NCBI RefSeq assembly: GCF_003002065.1
Contig: NZ_PVZG01000005.1
Coordinates: forward strand, 186,001-250,000
Direction of reading: 5' to 3'
DNA length: 64,000 bases
DNA from: Pseudosporangium ferrugineum
Lineage (GTDB): Bacteria > Actinomycetota > Actinomycetes > Mycobacteriales > Micromonosporaceae
Under the pieces are notes generated by a model. It saw nothing but the letters and a program-made list of their open reading frames with translations. It had not been told where the DNA came from and made no database searches. Every line of letters begins with the position of its first letter. Position 1 is the stretch's first letter. The position numbers were made by a program, and so were the translations under genes. Positions 47,316 to 56,167 of the stretch are shown here, piece by piece.

Positions 47316-49099
47316 GCCTGCACCTCCTCGGCCGCGTCGGCCTGCTCGTACGCGGTGACCAGCGCGAGATATCCGGGCTCGGTGGCCATCAGATGCGCGT
47401 GCGTGCCGGTCGCGACCACCTTGCCGTCCTCCAGGTAGACCACCTCGTCGGCGAGGGCGATGGTGGCCCGCCGGTACGCCACCACCAGGATCGACGCGCC
47501 GGCGTCGGCCCCGCGCAGCGAGGCCAGGATGGCCGCCTCCACCCGCGGGTCGACCGCGCTGGTCGCGTCGTCGAGCACGAGCAGCCGCGGCCGGCCGGCC
47601 AGCGCGCGGGCCAGGGTGAGCCGCTGCCGCTGGCCGCCGGAGAGCGACGTGCCCCGCTCGCCGACCGCGGTGTCCAGGCCGTCGGGCAGGTGGGCGACGA
47701 AGCCGTCGGCCTCGGCCAGCCGCAGCGCGGACCACACCCGGGCGTCGTCCACGTCGTCGCGTTCCAGGCTGACGTTGCCGCGCACGGTGTCGTCGAAGAC
47801 GAACGGGATCTGCGGCACGAGCGCGGAGACGGCGGCGAGGGCCGGTTCGGAGAGGTCGGGCAGCGGCGTGCCGTCCACGGTGACCGTGCCGCTGTCCGGG
47901 TCGACGAGGCGTACGGCCAGCGAGGCGATCGTGGACTTGCCCGAGCCGGTCGCGCCGACCAGGGCCACCGTGCGGCCGGCCGGCACCGTGAAGGACACGT
48001 CGTGCAGGACCTCGGGGCCCTCGCCGTACGAGAAGTGGACCTGGTCGAAGGTGAGCGCCGCCGGGCCGTCCGCCCGCGGCTCGGCCGTGCCGTACGCGAG
48101 ATCGCCCTCGGCGGCCAGCACGGCCTGGACCCGCTCCCAGCCGGCGACGCTGCGCGGCAGCTCGGCGACCACCCAGCCGATCGCGCGCACCGGGAACGCC
48201 AGGACGGTGAACAGGAAAGCGACGCTGACCAGCTCGGTGACGCTGATCGCGCCGGTCTGCAGCCGCCACGCGCCGAGCAGCAGCACCGCCAGCGTGCCGA
48301 CGCTGGGCAGGCTGTCCATCAGCGGGTCGAAGAGGCCACGCAGCCGGCCGACCGCGATCAGCGCGTCGCGCAGCTCGGTCACGTGCACCCGGAAGCGCTG
48401 CGACTCGTCGGCCTCGCGGCCCATCGTCTTGACCACCAGGGCGCCGTCGAAGCTCTCGTGCGCGACCGCGCTGACCTTGGCGCGCAGCTGCTGGGCGCGG
48501 ATCTGCCGGGGCGACATCCGCCGCGAGTAGACCAGGTTGAGGCCGAACAGGGCCGGGAACAGGCAGACGCCGACCATGGCGAGCACCCAGTCGGTGACGA
48601 AGAGCGAGACCACCGCCGCCAGGATCATCACGATGGTGCCGACGGCGAACGGCAGCGGCGCGATCGGGACGAAGGCCGCCTCCACGTCGGAGTTGGCGTT
48701 GGACAGCAGCGTGCCGGTCGCGTGCCGCTGGTGCCAGGCGGGCGGCAGGGAGAGGTAGCGGCGGGTGACCGCGCGCCGGTAGCGGGCCTGGAGCCGGAAC
48801 TGCATGAAGCCCGCGCCGAGCCGGCGGCCGAAGATGCTCGCCACGCGCAGCACCGAGATGCCGATGAACACCGCCGCGATCAGGCCCAGCTCGCCCGCGC
48901 CGGCCCGGTGCTCGGTGAAGGCGGGCACGACGACGTGGCCGATCACCGCGCCGACGACGTACGAGTTGGCGATGACGAGCAGGCCGAACAGGCTGCTGCC
49001 GACGGTGCCGATGATGAACAGGCGAGGTTCGGTGCGGATCGCGCGGCCGAGCACGCGGAGGCCGCGACCGAGCACATCGCGGCTGGCCCTCGTGGTCAA
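47312..49099 (-). CDS. Heterodimeric ABC exporter, subunit with degenerate ATP site
   Basis: 595 residues from TTG 49099 (GGGGGAT upstream); a GTG eight codons later is a possible start. Six-helix membrane domain with SNANSDVEAAFVPIAPLPFA. NBD: Walker A GATGSGKST and perfect signature LSGGQRQR, but Walker B reads LLVLDDATSAVD (Asp for the catalytic Glu) and the H-loop is VVAYRRA (no His). So this subunit's own site should not hydrolyse ATP, while its signature completes the partner's active site. Confidence 0.91.
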   Translation of the reverse strand: MTTRASRDVLGRGLRVLGRAIRTEPRLFIIGTVGSSLFGLLVIANSYVVGAVIGHVVVPAFTEHRAGAGELGLIAAVFIGISVLRVASIFGRRLGAGFMQFRLQARYRRAVTRRYLSLPPAWHQRHATGTLLSNANSDVEAAFVPIAPLPFAVGTIVMILAAVVSLFVTDWVLAMVGVCLFPALFGLNLVYSRRMSPRQIRAQQLRAKVSAVAHESFDGALVVKTMGREADESQRFRVHVTELRDALIAVGRLRGLFDPLMDSLPSVGTLAVLLLGAWRLQTGAISVTELVSVAFLFTVLAFPVRAIGWVVAELPRSVAGWERVQAVLAAEGDLAYGTAEPRADGPAALTFDQVHFSYGEGPEVLHDVSFTVPAGRTVALVGATGSGKSTIASLAVRLVDPDSGTVTVDGTPLPDLSEPALAAVSALVPQIPFVFDDTVRGNVSLERDDVDDARVWSALRLAEADGFVAHLPDGLDTAVGERGTSLSGGQRQRLTLARALAGRPRLLVLDDATSAVDPRVEAAILASLRGADAGASILVVAYRRATIALADEVVYLEDGKVVATGTHAHLMATEPGYLALVTAYEQADAAEEVQA

Positions 49100-49237
49100 G
49101 ATCCCCCGCCTACAGGTAAGTCCCCGCCGGCTGAACCGGCCTTACCGGTCCATCCTGCCGAACCGCCCGCGCGATGCCACGGGATTTACATTGTGTCCGC
49201 GATTACATCGGCGCGCAGCCCGGGACCGTGCCGGGCC

Positions 49238-49243
49238 TACGAT
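49238..49243 (+). promoter_or_regulatory. -10 box of a leaderless promoter
   Basis: TACGAT ends 6 nt before ATG 49250; no ribosome site. Confidence 0.6.
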
Positions 49244-49249
49244 CTCCTC

Positions 49250-49867
49250 ATGACGGACTACGCGCGTACGGAACGGGCACTGCTCGCGGATCTGCTGCTC
49301 GAGGTGGGCCCGGACGCGCCGACGGTGTGCACCGGCTGGACCGCGCGCGACCTCGCCGCCCACGTGGTCGTGCGCGAGCGCCGCCCGGACGCGATGATCG
49401 GCGGGCTGATCCCGCCGCTGGCCGGGCACGGCGAGCACGTGCGCCGCGCGAAGGCAGCCCAGCCGTACGCCGGCCTCGTGCACGAGATCCGCACCCCGCC
49501 GTGGTGGAGCCCGGTCAGCAACCCGCTCACCGACGGGCTGGCCAACACCGTCGAGTTCTTCATCCACCACGAGGACGTCCGCCGCGCCCGGCCGGACTGG
49601 CAGCCCCGGGTCCTCGACCCCGGCCAGCAGGCGGCGATCTGGAAGACGCTGAAACTCACCGCCCGGATGGTGCTGCGCCGGCTGGGCCGCCCGATCCGCG
49701 TCGAGGCGCCCGGCTTCGGGGTGTTCCAGGTCGGCGACGGCGAACCGGCCGCGGTCCTCACCGGGGAGCCGGCCGAGCTCACCCTCTTCCTCTCCGGCCG
49801 CCAGCGCATCGCGAAGGTGGACCTGACCGGCGACGAGAGCCTGCGGACCGCCAAGCTGAGCATGTGA
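49250..49867 (+). CDS. TIGR03085-family metal-binding DinB/maleylpyruvate isomerase-like protein
   Basis: 205 residues. The N-terminal helical bundle has APTVCTGWTARDLAAHVVVR (first His ligand) and VEFFIHHEDVRRARPDW (HHED, the other ligands), the metal site pattern of the mycothiol-dependent maleylpyruvate isomerase fold. The C-terminal domain resembles SCP2-like lipid-binding ends (GEPAELTLFLSGRQRIAKVD). Such proteins may use mycothiol; the reaction is unknown. Its leaderless promoter is divergent from the ABC exporter. Confidence 0.85.
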   Translation: MTDYARTERALLADLLLEVGPDAPTVCTGWTARDLAAHVVVRERRPDAMIGGLIPPLAGHGEHVRRAKAAQPYAGLVHEIRTPPWWSPVSNPLTDGLANTVEFFIHHEDVRRARPDWQPRVLDPGQQAAIWKTLKLTARMVLRRLGRPIRVEAPGFGVFQVGDGEPAAVLTGEPAELTLFLSGRQRIAKVDLTGDESLRTAKLSM

Positions 49868-49897
49868 CCCCGGCCCGGTAGAAGTGGCCGCCGGCGT

Positions 49898-50350
49898 TCA
49901 GTCGCCGGCGCGCGACACCAGGGCCGGCCGGTCGCCGGTGCAGACGACGTCGAACTCGTCCCGGTCGTGGCCGTCCGAGGTGCTGCGGAACTCGCCCTCG
50001 TCGTCGTCCTGTTCGTGCAGCGCGTAGCCGGGCGCCGGGGACATCGCCACGATCTCGGCCCGGCCGGCGACGCACCGGGCGACGACCGTGCCGCCGCGGG
50101 TGAGCAGCGTCCGGCCCGCCCCCGGCGCCTCGCCGACGCCCTCGGAGGCCGGCGGCGACGACGCCCGCGGGCCGGCCGGACCGGACGGCAGGTTCGCCAG
50201 GTCCCGGGCGACCTGCGCCTCGGTGCGGGGTCGTTCCCCGGTGGTGATGAGGCCGGCGCCGATCAGGCCGATCGCGGTGATGCCGACCAGGACGGCCAGG
50301 ACGGCCGCGGCGGCCCAGCCCGCGGCGACGAGCAGCATGCGACGGTTCAC
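49898..50350 (-). CDS. Small secreted or membrane-anchored protein of unknown function
   Basis: 150 residues from GTG 50350. One N-terminal helix (MLLVAAGWAAAAVLAVLVGI) then a linker rich in Pro/Ser/Gly and an extracytoplasmic domain with two Cys (VARCVAGRAEIVAM and FDVVCTGDRPALV), which could form a disulfide. No family recognised. It is transcribed divergently from the response regulator with only about 100 bp between starts, so it may be a sensed or regulated partner of the two-component system. CATAGT lies 7 nt before its GTG (possible leaderless start). Confidence 0.75.
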   Translation of the reverse strand: MNRRMLLVAAGWAAAAVLAVLVGITAIGLIGAGLITTGERPRTEAQVARDLANLPSGPAGPRASSPPASEGVGEAPGAGRTLLTRGGTVVARCVAGRAEIVAMSPAPGYALHEQDDDEGEFRSTSDGHDRDEFDVVCTGDRPALVSRAGD

Positions 50351-50357
50351 CCGGTCG

Positions 50358-50363
50358 ACTATG
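50358..50363 (-). promoter_or_regulatory. Candidate leaderless -10 box of the small membrane protein
   Basis: CATAGT on the reverse strand, 7 nt before GTG 50350. The first base departs from TANNNT. Confidence 0.35.
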
Positions 50364-50440
50364 CCCGCCCCGACGCTAAGCCGGGCCCGCCGCGACGCTA
50401 AGGGACGGTTAAGGGGCGCGGATCCTCCCGTACGCCGGGA

Positions 50441-50446
50441 TAGGTT
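50441..50446 (+). promoter_or_regulatory. -10 box of the leaderless response-regulator promoter
   Basis: TAGGTT ends 6 nt before GTG 50453; no Shine-Dalgarno sequence. Confidence 0.6.
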
Positions 50447-50452
50447 GCGTCC

Positions 50453-51133
50453 GTGGCCCACCTGTTGCTGATCGAGGACGACGCGGCGATCCGGACGACG
50501 CTGCTGCGCGCGTTGCGGGAGCGCGGTCACGCCGTGGCCGCCTCGCACACCGCGATGGACGGCCTCCAGACCGCCCTCGCCGAGCGCCCCGACCTGGTGG
50601 TGCTCGACCTCGGACTGCCCGACCTCGACGGACGCGAGCTGCTCCGGATGCTGCGGGCGGTGAGCGCGGTGCCGGTGATCGTGGCGACCGCCCGCGACGA
50701 CGAGACCGAGATCGTCCGGGTGCTGGACGCCGGCGCGGACGACTACATCGTCAAGCCGTTCACCGCCGCGCAGCTCGACGCGCGGGTCCGGGCGGTGCTG
50801 CGCCGCGGCGGCACCGGTCCCGGGGAGGCCGCCCTGACCGTCGGCGGCCTGCGCATCGACGCGGGGGCGCGGACGGCCACCCTGGACGGCGCGAGCCTCG
50901 ACCTCACCCCGCGCGAGTTCGACCTGCTGCACCACCTGGCGACCCGGGCCGGGCAGGTGGTCAGCAAGCGGGAACTGCTGAACGAGGTGTGGCAGATCCC
51001 GTACGGCGGCGCGGACAAGACCGTCGACGTGCACCTGTCGTGGCTGCGCCGCAAGCTGGGCGAGACCGCGCAGGAGCCGCGCTACCTGCACACCGTGCGC
51101 GGGGTGGGCGTACGGCTGAGCGGCCCGGCATGA
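50453..51133 (+). CDS. OmpR/PhoB-family response regulator
   Basis: 226 residues from GTG 50453. Receiver: acidic pair IEDD, phospho-acceptor Asp52 (LVVLDLGLPDLDG), Thr in VIVATARDD, Lys101 in VKPF. C-terminal winged helix: LTPREFDLLHHLATRAGQVV, then DKTVDVHLSWLRRKLGE and YLHTVRGVGVRL. Its stop overlaps the kinase start (ATGA). Confidence 0.94.
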   Translation: MAHLLLIEDDAAIRTTLLRALRERGHAVAASHTAMDGLQTALAERPDLVVLDLGLPDLDGRELLRMLRAVSAVPVIVATARDDETEIVRVLDAGADDYIVKPFTAAQLDARVRAVLRRGGTGPGEAALTVGGLRIDAGARTATLDGASLDLTPREFDLLHHLATRAGQVVSKRELLNEVWQIPYGGADKTVDVHLSWLRRKLGETAQEPRYLHTVRGVGVRLSGPA

Positions 51134-52395
51134 GGCGCCGGCTGACCCTGCTGGTCGCGGCCACCACCTGCCTGGTGCTGATCGCGTTCCTGGTGCCGCT
51201 GGCGCTGCTCGTGCGGCAGGTGGCCGAGGACCGGGCGGTCAGCCGCGCCCACGGGGTGGTGCAGACCATCGTCCCGCTGATCGGCACCGAACCGGACCGG
51301 CTCGAGCTCGCCGTCGAGGGCCAGCCGCTGCCGGTCAGCGTCTTCCCGCCGGCCGGGGAGGTGATCGGCGAGGAGGCCCGCCGTACGCCGGCCGTCACGC
51401 TGGCCGCCGCCCGGCGCGAGTCGTTCGCCGTCGCCACCGACGAGGGCCGGGAGATCGTCGTGCCGGTGGTCAGCGCCGGCGGCGTCTACGTGGTGCGCAC
51501 GGTCGTGCCCGACGAGGAGCTGAACCGCGGCGTCACCCGCTCCTGGCTGGTGCTGGCCGGGCTGGGCGCGGCGCTGGTGCTGCTCGGCCTGGTGGTGGCG
51601 GACCGGCTGGCCCGCAACCTGGTCGCCCCGATCGCCGACCTGTCCGCCGTCTCGCACCGGCTCGCCCGGGCGGAGCTGTCCGCGCGGGCGGCCCCCGCCG
51701 GCCCGCGCGAGATCCGCGAGGTCGCCACCGCCCTCAACCATCTCGCCGGGCGCATCCAGGACCTGCTGCGCGAGGAGCGGGAACAGGTCGCCGACCTGTC
51801 GCACCGGCTGCGCACCCCGCTGACCGCGCTGCGGCTGGAGGCGGAGTCCCTGCGCGACCCGGCCGAGGCGGACCGGATCGCGGCCGCCGCCGACGGGGTC
51901 CAGCGGGCGGTCACCGCGGTGATCGAGCAGGCCCGCCGCCGGGGCGGCGAACGGCGGTCCTGCGACGCCGCGGCGGTGGTCCGGGACCGGGTCGCGTTCT
52001 GGTCCGTGCTCGCCGAGGACACCGATCGTCGCGTACGCCGTGAGCTCCCGCCCGGTCCCCTCCCGGTGCCCATCCCCGCCGACGAGCTCGCCGCGGCCCT
52101 GGACGCCCTGCTCGGCAACGTCTTCGCGCACACCCCCGACGGCACCGCGTTCGGGGTGACGCTGGCGCCCCGCCCCGGCGGCGGCGCGGTGCTGACCGTC
52201 GACGACGACGGCCCGGGATTCCCGCCGGACGCCCTGCGGCGCGGCGCCTCGGGCAGCGGCTCGACCGGGCTGGGCCTGGACATCGCCCGGCGCGCGGCCG
52301 AGGCGGCCGGCGGCGCGCTGCACGCCGGGGCGGCACCGGGCGGCGGCGCCTCGGTCCGCATCGAACTCGGGGTAAATGCGTTGCCGCCCGGCTGA
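51130..52395 (+). CDS. Sensor histidine kinase
   Basis: 421 residues. TM1 about 7-28, extracytoplasmic loop about 30-135, TM2 about 138-160, then HAMP (NLVAPIADLSAVSHRLARAE). His225 is in DLSHRLRTPLTALRLEAESL; ATPase N box GNVFAHTPDG, G1 DDDGPGFPP, G2 GSTGLGLDIARR. The short sensor loop has no recognised domain. Forms a pair with the preceding regulator; nearby PepSY and the divergent small membrane protein are plausible targets. Confidence 0.94.
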   Translation: MRRRLTLLVAATTCLVLIAFLVPLALLVRQVAEDRAVSRAHGVVQTIVPLIGTEPDRLELAVEGQPLPVSVFPPAGEVIGEEARRTPAVTLAAARRESFAVATDEGREIVVPVVSAGGVYVVRTVVPDEELNRGVTRSWLVLAGLGAALVLLGLVVADRLARNLVAPIADLSAVSHRLARAELSARAAPAGPREIREVATALNHLAGRIQDLLREEREQVADLSHRLRTPLTALRLEAESLRDPAEADRIAAAADGVQRAVTAVIEQARRRGGERRSCDAAAVVRDRVAFWSVLAEDTDRRVRRELPPGPLPVPIPADELAAALDALLGNVFAHTPDGTAFGVTLAPRPGGGAVLTVDDDGPGFPPDALRRGASGSGSTGLGLDIARRAAEAAGGALHAGAAPGGGASVRIELGVNALPPG

Positions 52396-52417
52396 GCCCT
52401 CTGGTGATGTGGTCGTC

Positions 52418-53152
52418 ATGGCGCTTCTGGACGATCCCGGACTCTTCGGCCGCCAGTGGGCGGCCACCTACGACAGCCCCGGCAACCCCGACCCGGAACC
52501 AGCGGCGGAGCTCCTCGCCGCGCTGGCCGGTGACGGGCCCGCCCTGGAGCTGGCGATCGGCAGCGGCCGGGTGGCGCTGCCGCTGGCCGCCCGGGGCGTA
52601 CGGGTCGAGGGCATCGAGGCGTCACCGGAGATGGTGGAGCTGCTGCGCGGCAAGCCGGGTGGCGACACGGTCCCGGTCGTCCTCGGCGACCTGGCTGACG
52701 TCGCCGTGCCGGGGCCGTACCCGCTGGTCTACCTGGTCTTCAACACGCTGTTCAACCTCACCGGCGAGGGCCGGCAGGAGGACTGCTTCCGCAACGTGGC
52801 CCGGGTGCTGGCGCCCGGCGGCGCGTTCGTGATCGAGGCGTACGTGCCCGATCCGGCCGCCTTCGACCGCGACGAGCAGCAGGTCCAGGTGTGGTCGGTG
52901 ACCGAGGACGCGGTCTCGATCCGCCTGCACCGGTACGACCGGGAGGCGCAGACCTTCGTACGCCAGACCGTCACGTTCACCGACGGCGGCGTGCGGCTGC
53001 AGCCGTTCGGCATGCACTACCGCTGGCCGGAGCAGATCGACGAGCTGGCCGCCGGCGCCGGGCTGACGCTGGCGGACCGCTGGGCGGGCTGGGGGCGCGA
53101 GCCGTTCGGGCCGGAGTCCCGCAGCCACGTCTCCGTCTACCGCAAGGCCTGA
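52418..53152 (+). CDS. Class I SAM-dependent methyltransferase
   Basis: 244 residues from ATG 52418. SAM motif I ALELAIGSGRVALPLAARGV, post-I VEGIEASPEMV, motif II YPLVYLVFNTLFNLT, motif III APGGAFVIEAYV. The AIGSGR form and HYRWPEQIDELAAGAGLTL C-terminus are common in actinobacterial small-molecule methyltransferases. Substrate unknown. It follows the kinase by 22 nt and may be co-transcribed with it. Confidence 0.88.
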   Translation: MALLDDPGLFGRQWAATYDSPGNPDPEPAAELLAALAGDGPALELAIGSGRVALPLAARGVRVEGIEASPEMVELLRGKPGGDTVPVVLGDLADVAVPGPYPLVYLVFNTLFNLTGEGRQEDCFRNVARVLAPGGAFVIEAYVPDPAAFDRDEQQVQVWSVTEDAVSIRLHRYDREAQTFVRQTVTFTDGGVRLQPFGMHYRWPEQIDELAAGAGLTLADRWAGWGREPFGPESRSHVSVYRKA

Positions 53153-53257
53153 CCGGTCCGCGGCTTAACCGGGGCTTAGCGGTCACACAGCGCCGCCATA
53201 GTGCGCGGCGCGGCACCTTGTGGGGGTCACCACGACGACGACCTCCGGAGGTTCAGC

Positions 53258-53821
53258 ATGATCAGGCTTCGTACGGCATCCGCCCTGGCCGCGGGCGCGG
53301 TCGCCGCTCTCGCCATCGGGGGTGCCGCGCTCGCCTCGGAGGGCGCCGGCAAGCCGGCCGCGACCGGCGCGGTCCCCGGCGGCGAGATCCTGGCCGCCGC
53401 CCCGGGCCCGTCCTCGCCCACGCCCTCGTCCTCGTCCACCGCCCCGTCCGGGTCCCCGTCCCAGGCGCCGTCCGAGGCGCCGTCCCAGTCGTCGTCCTCG
53501 TCGTCGTCCTCGTCGGCGGCGAGCGCGGACGCGATCAGCCTGGACGCGGCGAAGGAGATCGCGGTCCGTACGGCCGGGGGCGGGCAGGTCACCGACTCGG
53601 AGCGGGAGAACGAGCACGGCCGGGCGGTCTGGGACATCGAGGTGCTCAACGGCGCGGTCGAGCACGACGTCGACGTCGACCGTGCCACCGGCGAGGTGGC
53701 CCGCCACGAGACCGACACCGACGACGACCAGGACGCCGACGACGACAGCGACGACCAGGACGCCGACGATGACGGCGACGACGCCGACGACCGGGACGAC
53801 GACCACGGGGACGACGACTGA
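53258..53821 (+). CDS. Secreted PepSY-domain protein with acidic tail
   Basis: 187 residues; GGAGG 6-7 nt before ATG 53258. Signal peptide (LAAGAVAALAIGGAALA), then a Ser/Pro linker (about 45-90), one PepSY domain (about 92-150: SLDAAKEIAVRTAGGGQVTD with AVWDIEVLNGAVEHDVDVD), and a tail of about 35 residues that is almost only Asp (DDDQDADDDSDDQDADDDGD). PepSY domains are thought to bind or inhibit envelope peptidases; the tail should bind cations. Its position near the two-component genes suggests envelope-stress output. Confidence 0.85.
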   Translation: MIRLRTASALAAGAVAALAIGGAALASEGAGKPAATGAVPGGEILAAAPGPSSPTPSSSSTAPSGSPSQAPSEAPSQSSSSSSSSSAASADAISLDAAKEIAVRTAGGGQVTDSERENEHGRAVWDIEVLNGAVEHDVDVDRATGEVARHETDTDDDQDADDDSDDQDADDDGDDADDRDDDHGDDD

Positions 53822-53875
53822 TCCATCCGGCCACGGTGCGGTAGGCGTTGCGCCAACGGCCGTACGAAATAGGAA

Positions 53876-53906
53876 GAGTGCCCGGGCCGACCAAGCCCGG
53901 GCACTC
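53876..53906 (+). terminator. Terminator of the PepSY gene
   Basis: GAGTGCCCGGGC and GCCCGGGCACTC form a perfect 12-bp stem with a 7-nt loop, 55 nt after the stop. Confidence 0.85.
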
Positions 53907-54058
53907 ACGCATTTCAGAAAAAGCCGCCGGTCCTGGGCTCGTGGTCGCGGCGTCGATAGGATCGGTAATGAGCAGGGCGCACTTCCGCCCGATCCCTCCT
54001 GGCAATACTCTTCGGTAACACGGCTGACACACCCCATAGACGCAAAGAGGCGGCGCCG

Positions 54059-55882
54059 ATGGCTCTCGAGGTTCCCTACCGCTCGATCCCGGACATGTTC
54101 CTGCAGCGCGTGCGGGCGACTCCGAACGGTCAGGCGTTCGCCGTCCCGACCGCCGACGACCGGGGGATCACCTGGCTGACCTGGGCCGAGGTGGGTGAGC
54201 GGGCCAAGGCCATCGCGGCCGGCCTGGCGGGCCTCGGGGTCGGGCTGGAGGACCGGGTCGCGATCCTGTCCGGCACCCGGCTCGAGTGGGCGCTGGTCGA
54301 CCTCGGCATCAACTGTGCCGGCGGCGCCACCACCACGGTCTACCCGACCACCGAGCCGGAGGACGCGGCCTACATCGTGGCCGACTCCGGCTCCAAGATC
54401 CTGGTCGCGGAGGACCCGAAGCAGGCGCTCAAGCTGGCCGGCGCCGACACGTCGGTCACCCACGTGGTGCTCATCGACGGGCTCGCCGACGCCTCCGCCC
54501 AGCCGCCGCAGCTCACCCTGGCCGAGCTCGAGGAGCGCGGCCGCGCGGCGCTCGCCGAGACTCCCGACCTGGTCGAGCGGATCGCCGAGGGCATCGGGCC
54601 GGACAACATCGCCACGCTGATCTACACCTCGGGCACCACCGGCCGGCCCAAGGGCGTCCAGCTGCTGCACGGCGGCTGGTGCTGGGAGGGCGTCGCGCAG
54701 GCCGGCCTGGGCCTGTTCGAGGCCAGCGACCTGCAGTATCTGTGGCTCCCGCTGTCGCACTCGTTCGGCAAGACGCTGCTCTGCGGCATCCTGCACGTGG
54801 GCGTGCCGACGTACATCGACGGCCGGGTCGAGAAGCTCGTCGACATGCTGGCCGTGGTCCAGCCGACGCTGATGTGCGCGGCGCCGCGGATCTTCGAGAA
54901 GGTCTACAACAAGACGGTGACCACCGCGGTCGGCGCCGGCGGGCTCAAGGCCAAGATCTTCGGCTGGGCGGTCGCCACCGGCAAGCAGAAGGTCGCCCTC
55001 GAGCAGGCCGGCAAGCCGGTCCCGGGCGCCCTCAAGGCCAGGTACGCGATCGCCGAGAAGCTGGTCTTCAGCAAGCTCCAGCAGCGCCTCGGCGGCCGGC
55101 TGCGGGTGCTGGTCTCCGGTTCCGCGCCGCTGAGCCGCGACATCGCCGAGTTCTTCGCCGCCGCGAACCTGCCGATCATGGAGGGCTACGGCCTCACCGA
55201 GAGCAGCGCCGCCAACTTCGTCAACCGGCTCGGCAAGCTCAAGATCGGCACGGTCGGCCAGCCCCTCGGCGACCTCGAATGCCGCATCGAATCCGACGGC
55301 GAGATCCTGCTGCGCGGCAAGCCGGTCATGCGCGGCTACCACAACCTGCCCAAGGAGACCGAGGAGGCGTTCACCGAGGACGGCTTCTTCCGCACGGGCG
55401 ACATCGGCGAGCTCGACGCGGACGGCTACCTGAAGATCACCGACCGCAAGAAGGACCTGGTCAAGACGTCGGGCGGCAAGTACATCGCCCCGTCGGCGAT
55501 CGAGGGCATGTTCAAGGCGGTCTGCCCGTACACCTCCCAGGCCGTGGTGGTCGGCCAGGCCCGCAACTTCGTCACGATGCTGATCAGCCTCGACGAGGAA
55601 GCGATCGCGGGCTGGGCGGCGGGCGGCCCCCTCGACGGCAAGCCGTACGAGGAGATCGTCGCGGCCCCGGAGACGGAGAAACTGGTCGCGGGCTACATCG
55701 AGGAGCTCAACGCCAAGCTGAACCGCTGGGAGACGATCAAGAAGTTCGCCATCCTCCCCCGCGACCTCAGCATCGAACAGGGCGAGATCACCCCGTCGAT
55801 GAAGATCAAGCGCCGCAGCGTCGAAACCAACTTCGCCGAGCAGATCGACAAGATGTACGCGGGCAGCCTCGCCCAGATCTGA
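54059..55882 (+). CDS. Long-chain fatty acid-CoA ligase (FadD15-like)
   Basis: 607 residues; AAAGAGG upstream of ATG 54059. Activates fatty acids to acyl-CoA via acyl-AMP. Adenylate-forming motifs: A3 LIYTSGTTGRPKGVQL, A5 MEGYGLTESSA, A7 FFRTGDIGELDADGYL, A8 ITDRKKDLVKTSGGKYIAP, and C-terminal EITPSMKIKRR. Length and C-terminus match the actinobacterial FadD15 group. It stands alone between two hairpins. Confidence 0.93.
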   Translation: MALEVPYRSIPDMFLQRVRATPNGQAFAVPTADDRGITWLTWAEVGERAKAIAAGLAGLGVGLEDRVAILSGTRLEWALVDLGINCAGGATTTVYPTTEPEDAAYIVADSGSKILVAEDPKQALKLAGADTSVTHVVLIDGLADASAQPPQLTLAELEERGRAALAETPDLVERIAEGIGPDNIATLIYTSGTTGRPKGVQLLHGGWCWEGVAQAGLGLFEASDLQYLWLPLSHSFGKTLLCGILHVGVPTYIDGRVEKLVDMLAVVQPTLMCAAPRIFEKVYNKTVTTAVGAGGLKAKIFGWAVATGKQKVALEQAGKPVPGALKARYAIAEKLVFSKLQQRLGGRLRVLVSGSAPLSRDIAEFFAAANLPIMEGYGLTESSAANFVNRLGKLKIGTVGQPLGDLECRIESDGEILLRGKPVMRGYHNLPKETEEAFTEDGFFRTGDIGELDADGYLKITDRKKDLVKTSGGKYIAPSAIEGMFKAVCPYTSQAVVVGQARNFVTMLISLDEEAIAGWAAGGPLDGKPYEEIVAAPETEKLVAGYIEELNAKLNRWETIKKFAILPRDLSIEQGEITPSMKIKRRSVETNFAEQIDKMYAGSLAQI

Positions 55883-55896
55883 CCGTCCGCACCACC

Positions 55897-55925
55897 GCGC
55901 GGTCCCGGCCGGGCCGGGGCCGCGC
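55897..55925 (+). terminator. Terminator of the acyl-CoA ligase gene
   Basis: GCGCGG-CCCGGCC pairs with GGCCGGG-CCGCGC with single unpaired bases, starting 14 nt after the stop and followed by GTTCCCTTTCC. Confidence 0.65.
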
Positions 55926-55934
55926 GTTCCCTTT

Positions 55935-55989
55935 CCGGGCTGCGCGGCCGGGCGTTTCCGGGCCGCGCGGCCGGGCGTTTCCGGGCCGC
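55935..55989. repeat. 23-bp tandem repeat
   Basis: CCGGGCCGCGCGGCCGGGCG plus TTT occurs twice in full (55935-55957 with one mismatch, 55958-55980) and once in part. It abuts the pseudogene remnant. Confidence 0.8.
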
Positions 55990-56167
55990 CGTAACCCTCG
56001 GCCACCCGCTCCGGCGCGGCGCCGACCCCGGCCACCGACTCCAGCCGGGCATCGATCATCACCACGTCCCGGGCGCCGCCCAGCGCGACCCGGGCCGTCC
56101 CGGTCGCGGCCAGAGCCCGAGCCGTCCGCGAACCGCCGCCGATGGCCGGCACGATCCGCTCCCGCAA
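55985..56167 (-). pseudogene. Remnant of a pyridoxamine 5'-phosphate oxidase-like gene
   Basis: On the reverse strand a 61-residue stretch reads RTARALAATGTARVALGGAR, then DVVMIDARLESVAGVGAAPE and RVAEGYGG. This resembles the middle of actinobacterial PPOX/F420-type proteins (ALATGxARLALGxTRDVVMIDA pattern). No N-terminal barrel start or C-terminal part could be found on either side, and the frame runs straight into the 23-bp repeat. It is therefore probably a truncated relic. The rest of the 55883-56320 gap holds the terminator, the repeat and the sigma-factor promoter region. Identification is from memory of the family and needs a search. Confidence 0.5.

Noticed and set aside
53183..56167. 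A 994-codon reverse-strand frame covering the PepSY and acyl-CoA ligase genes
   Set aside because: Only its first 61 codons look protein-like (listed as a pseudogene); the rest is antisense to clear genes.
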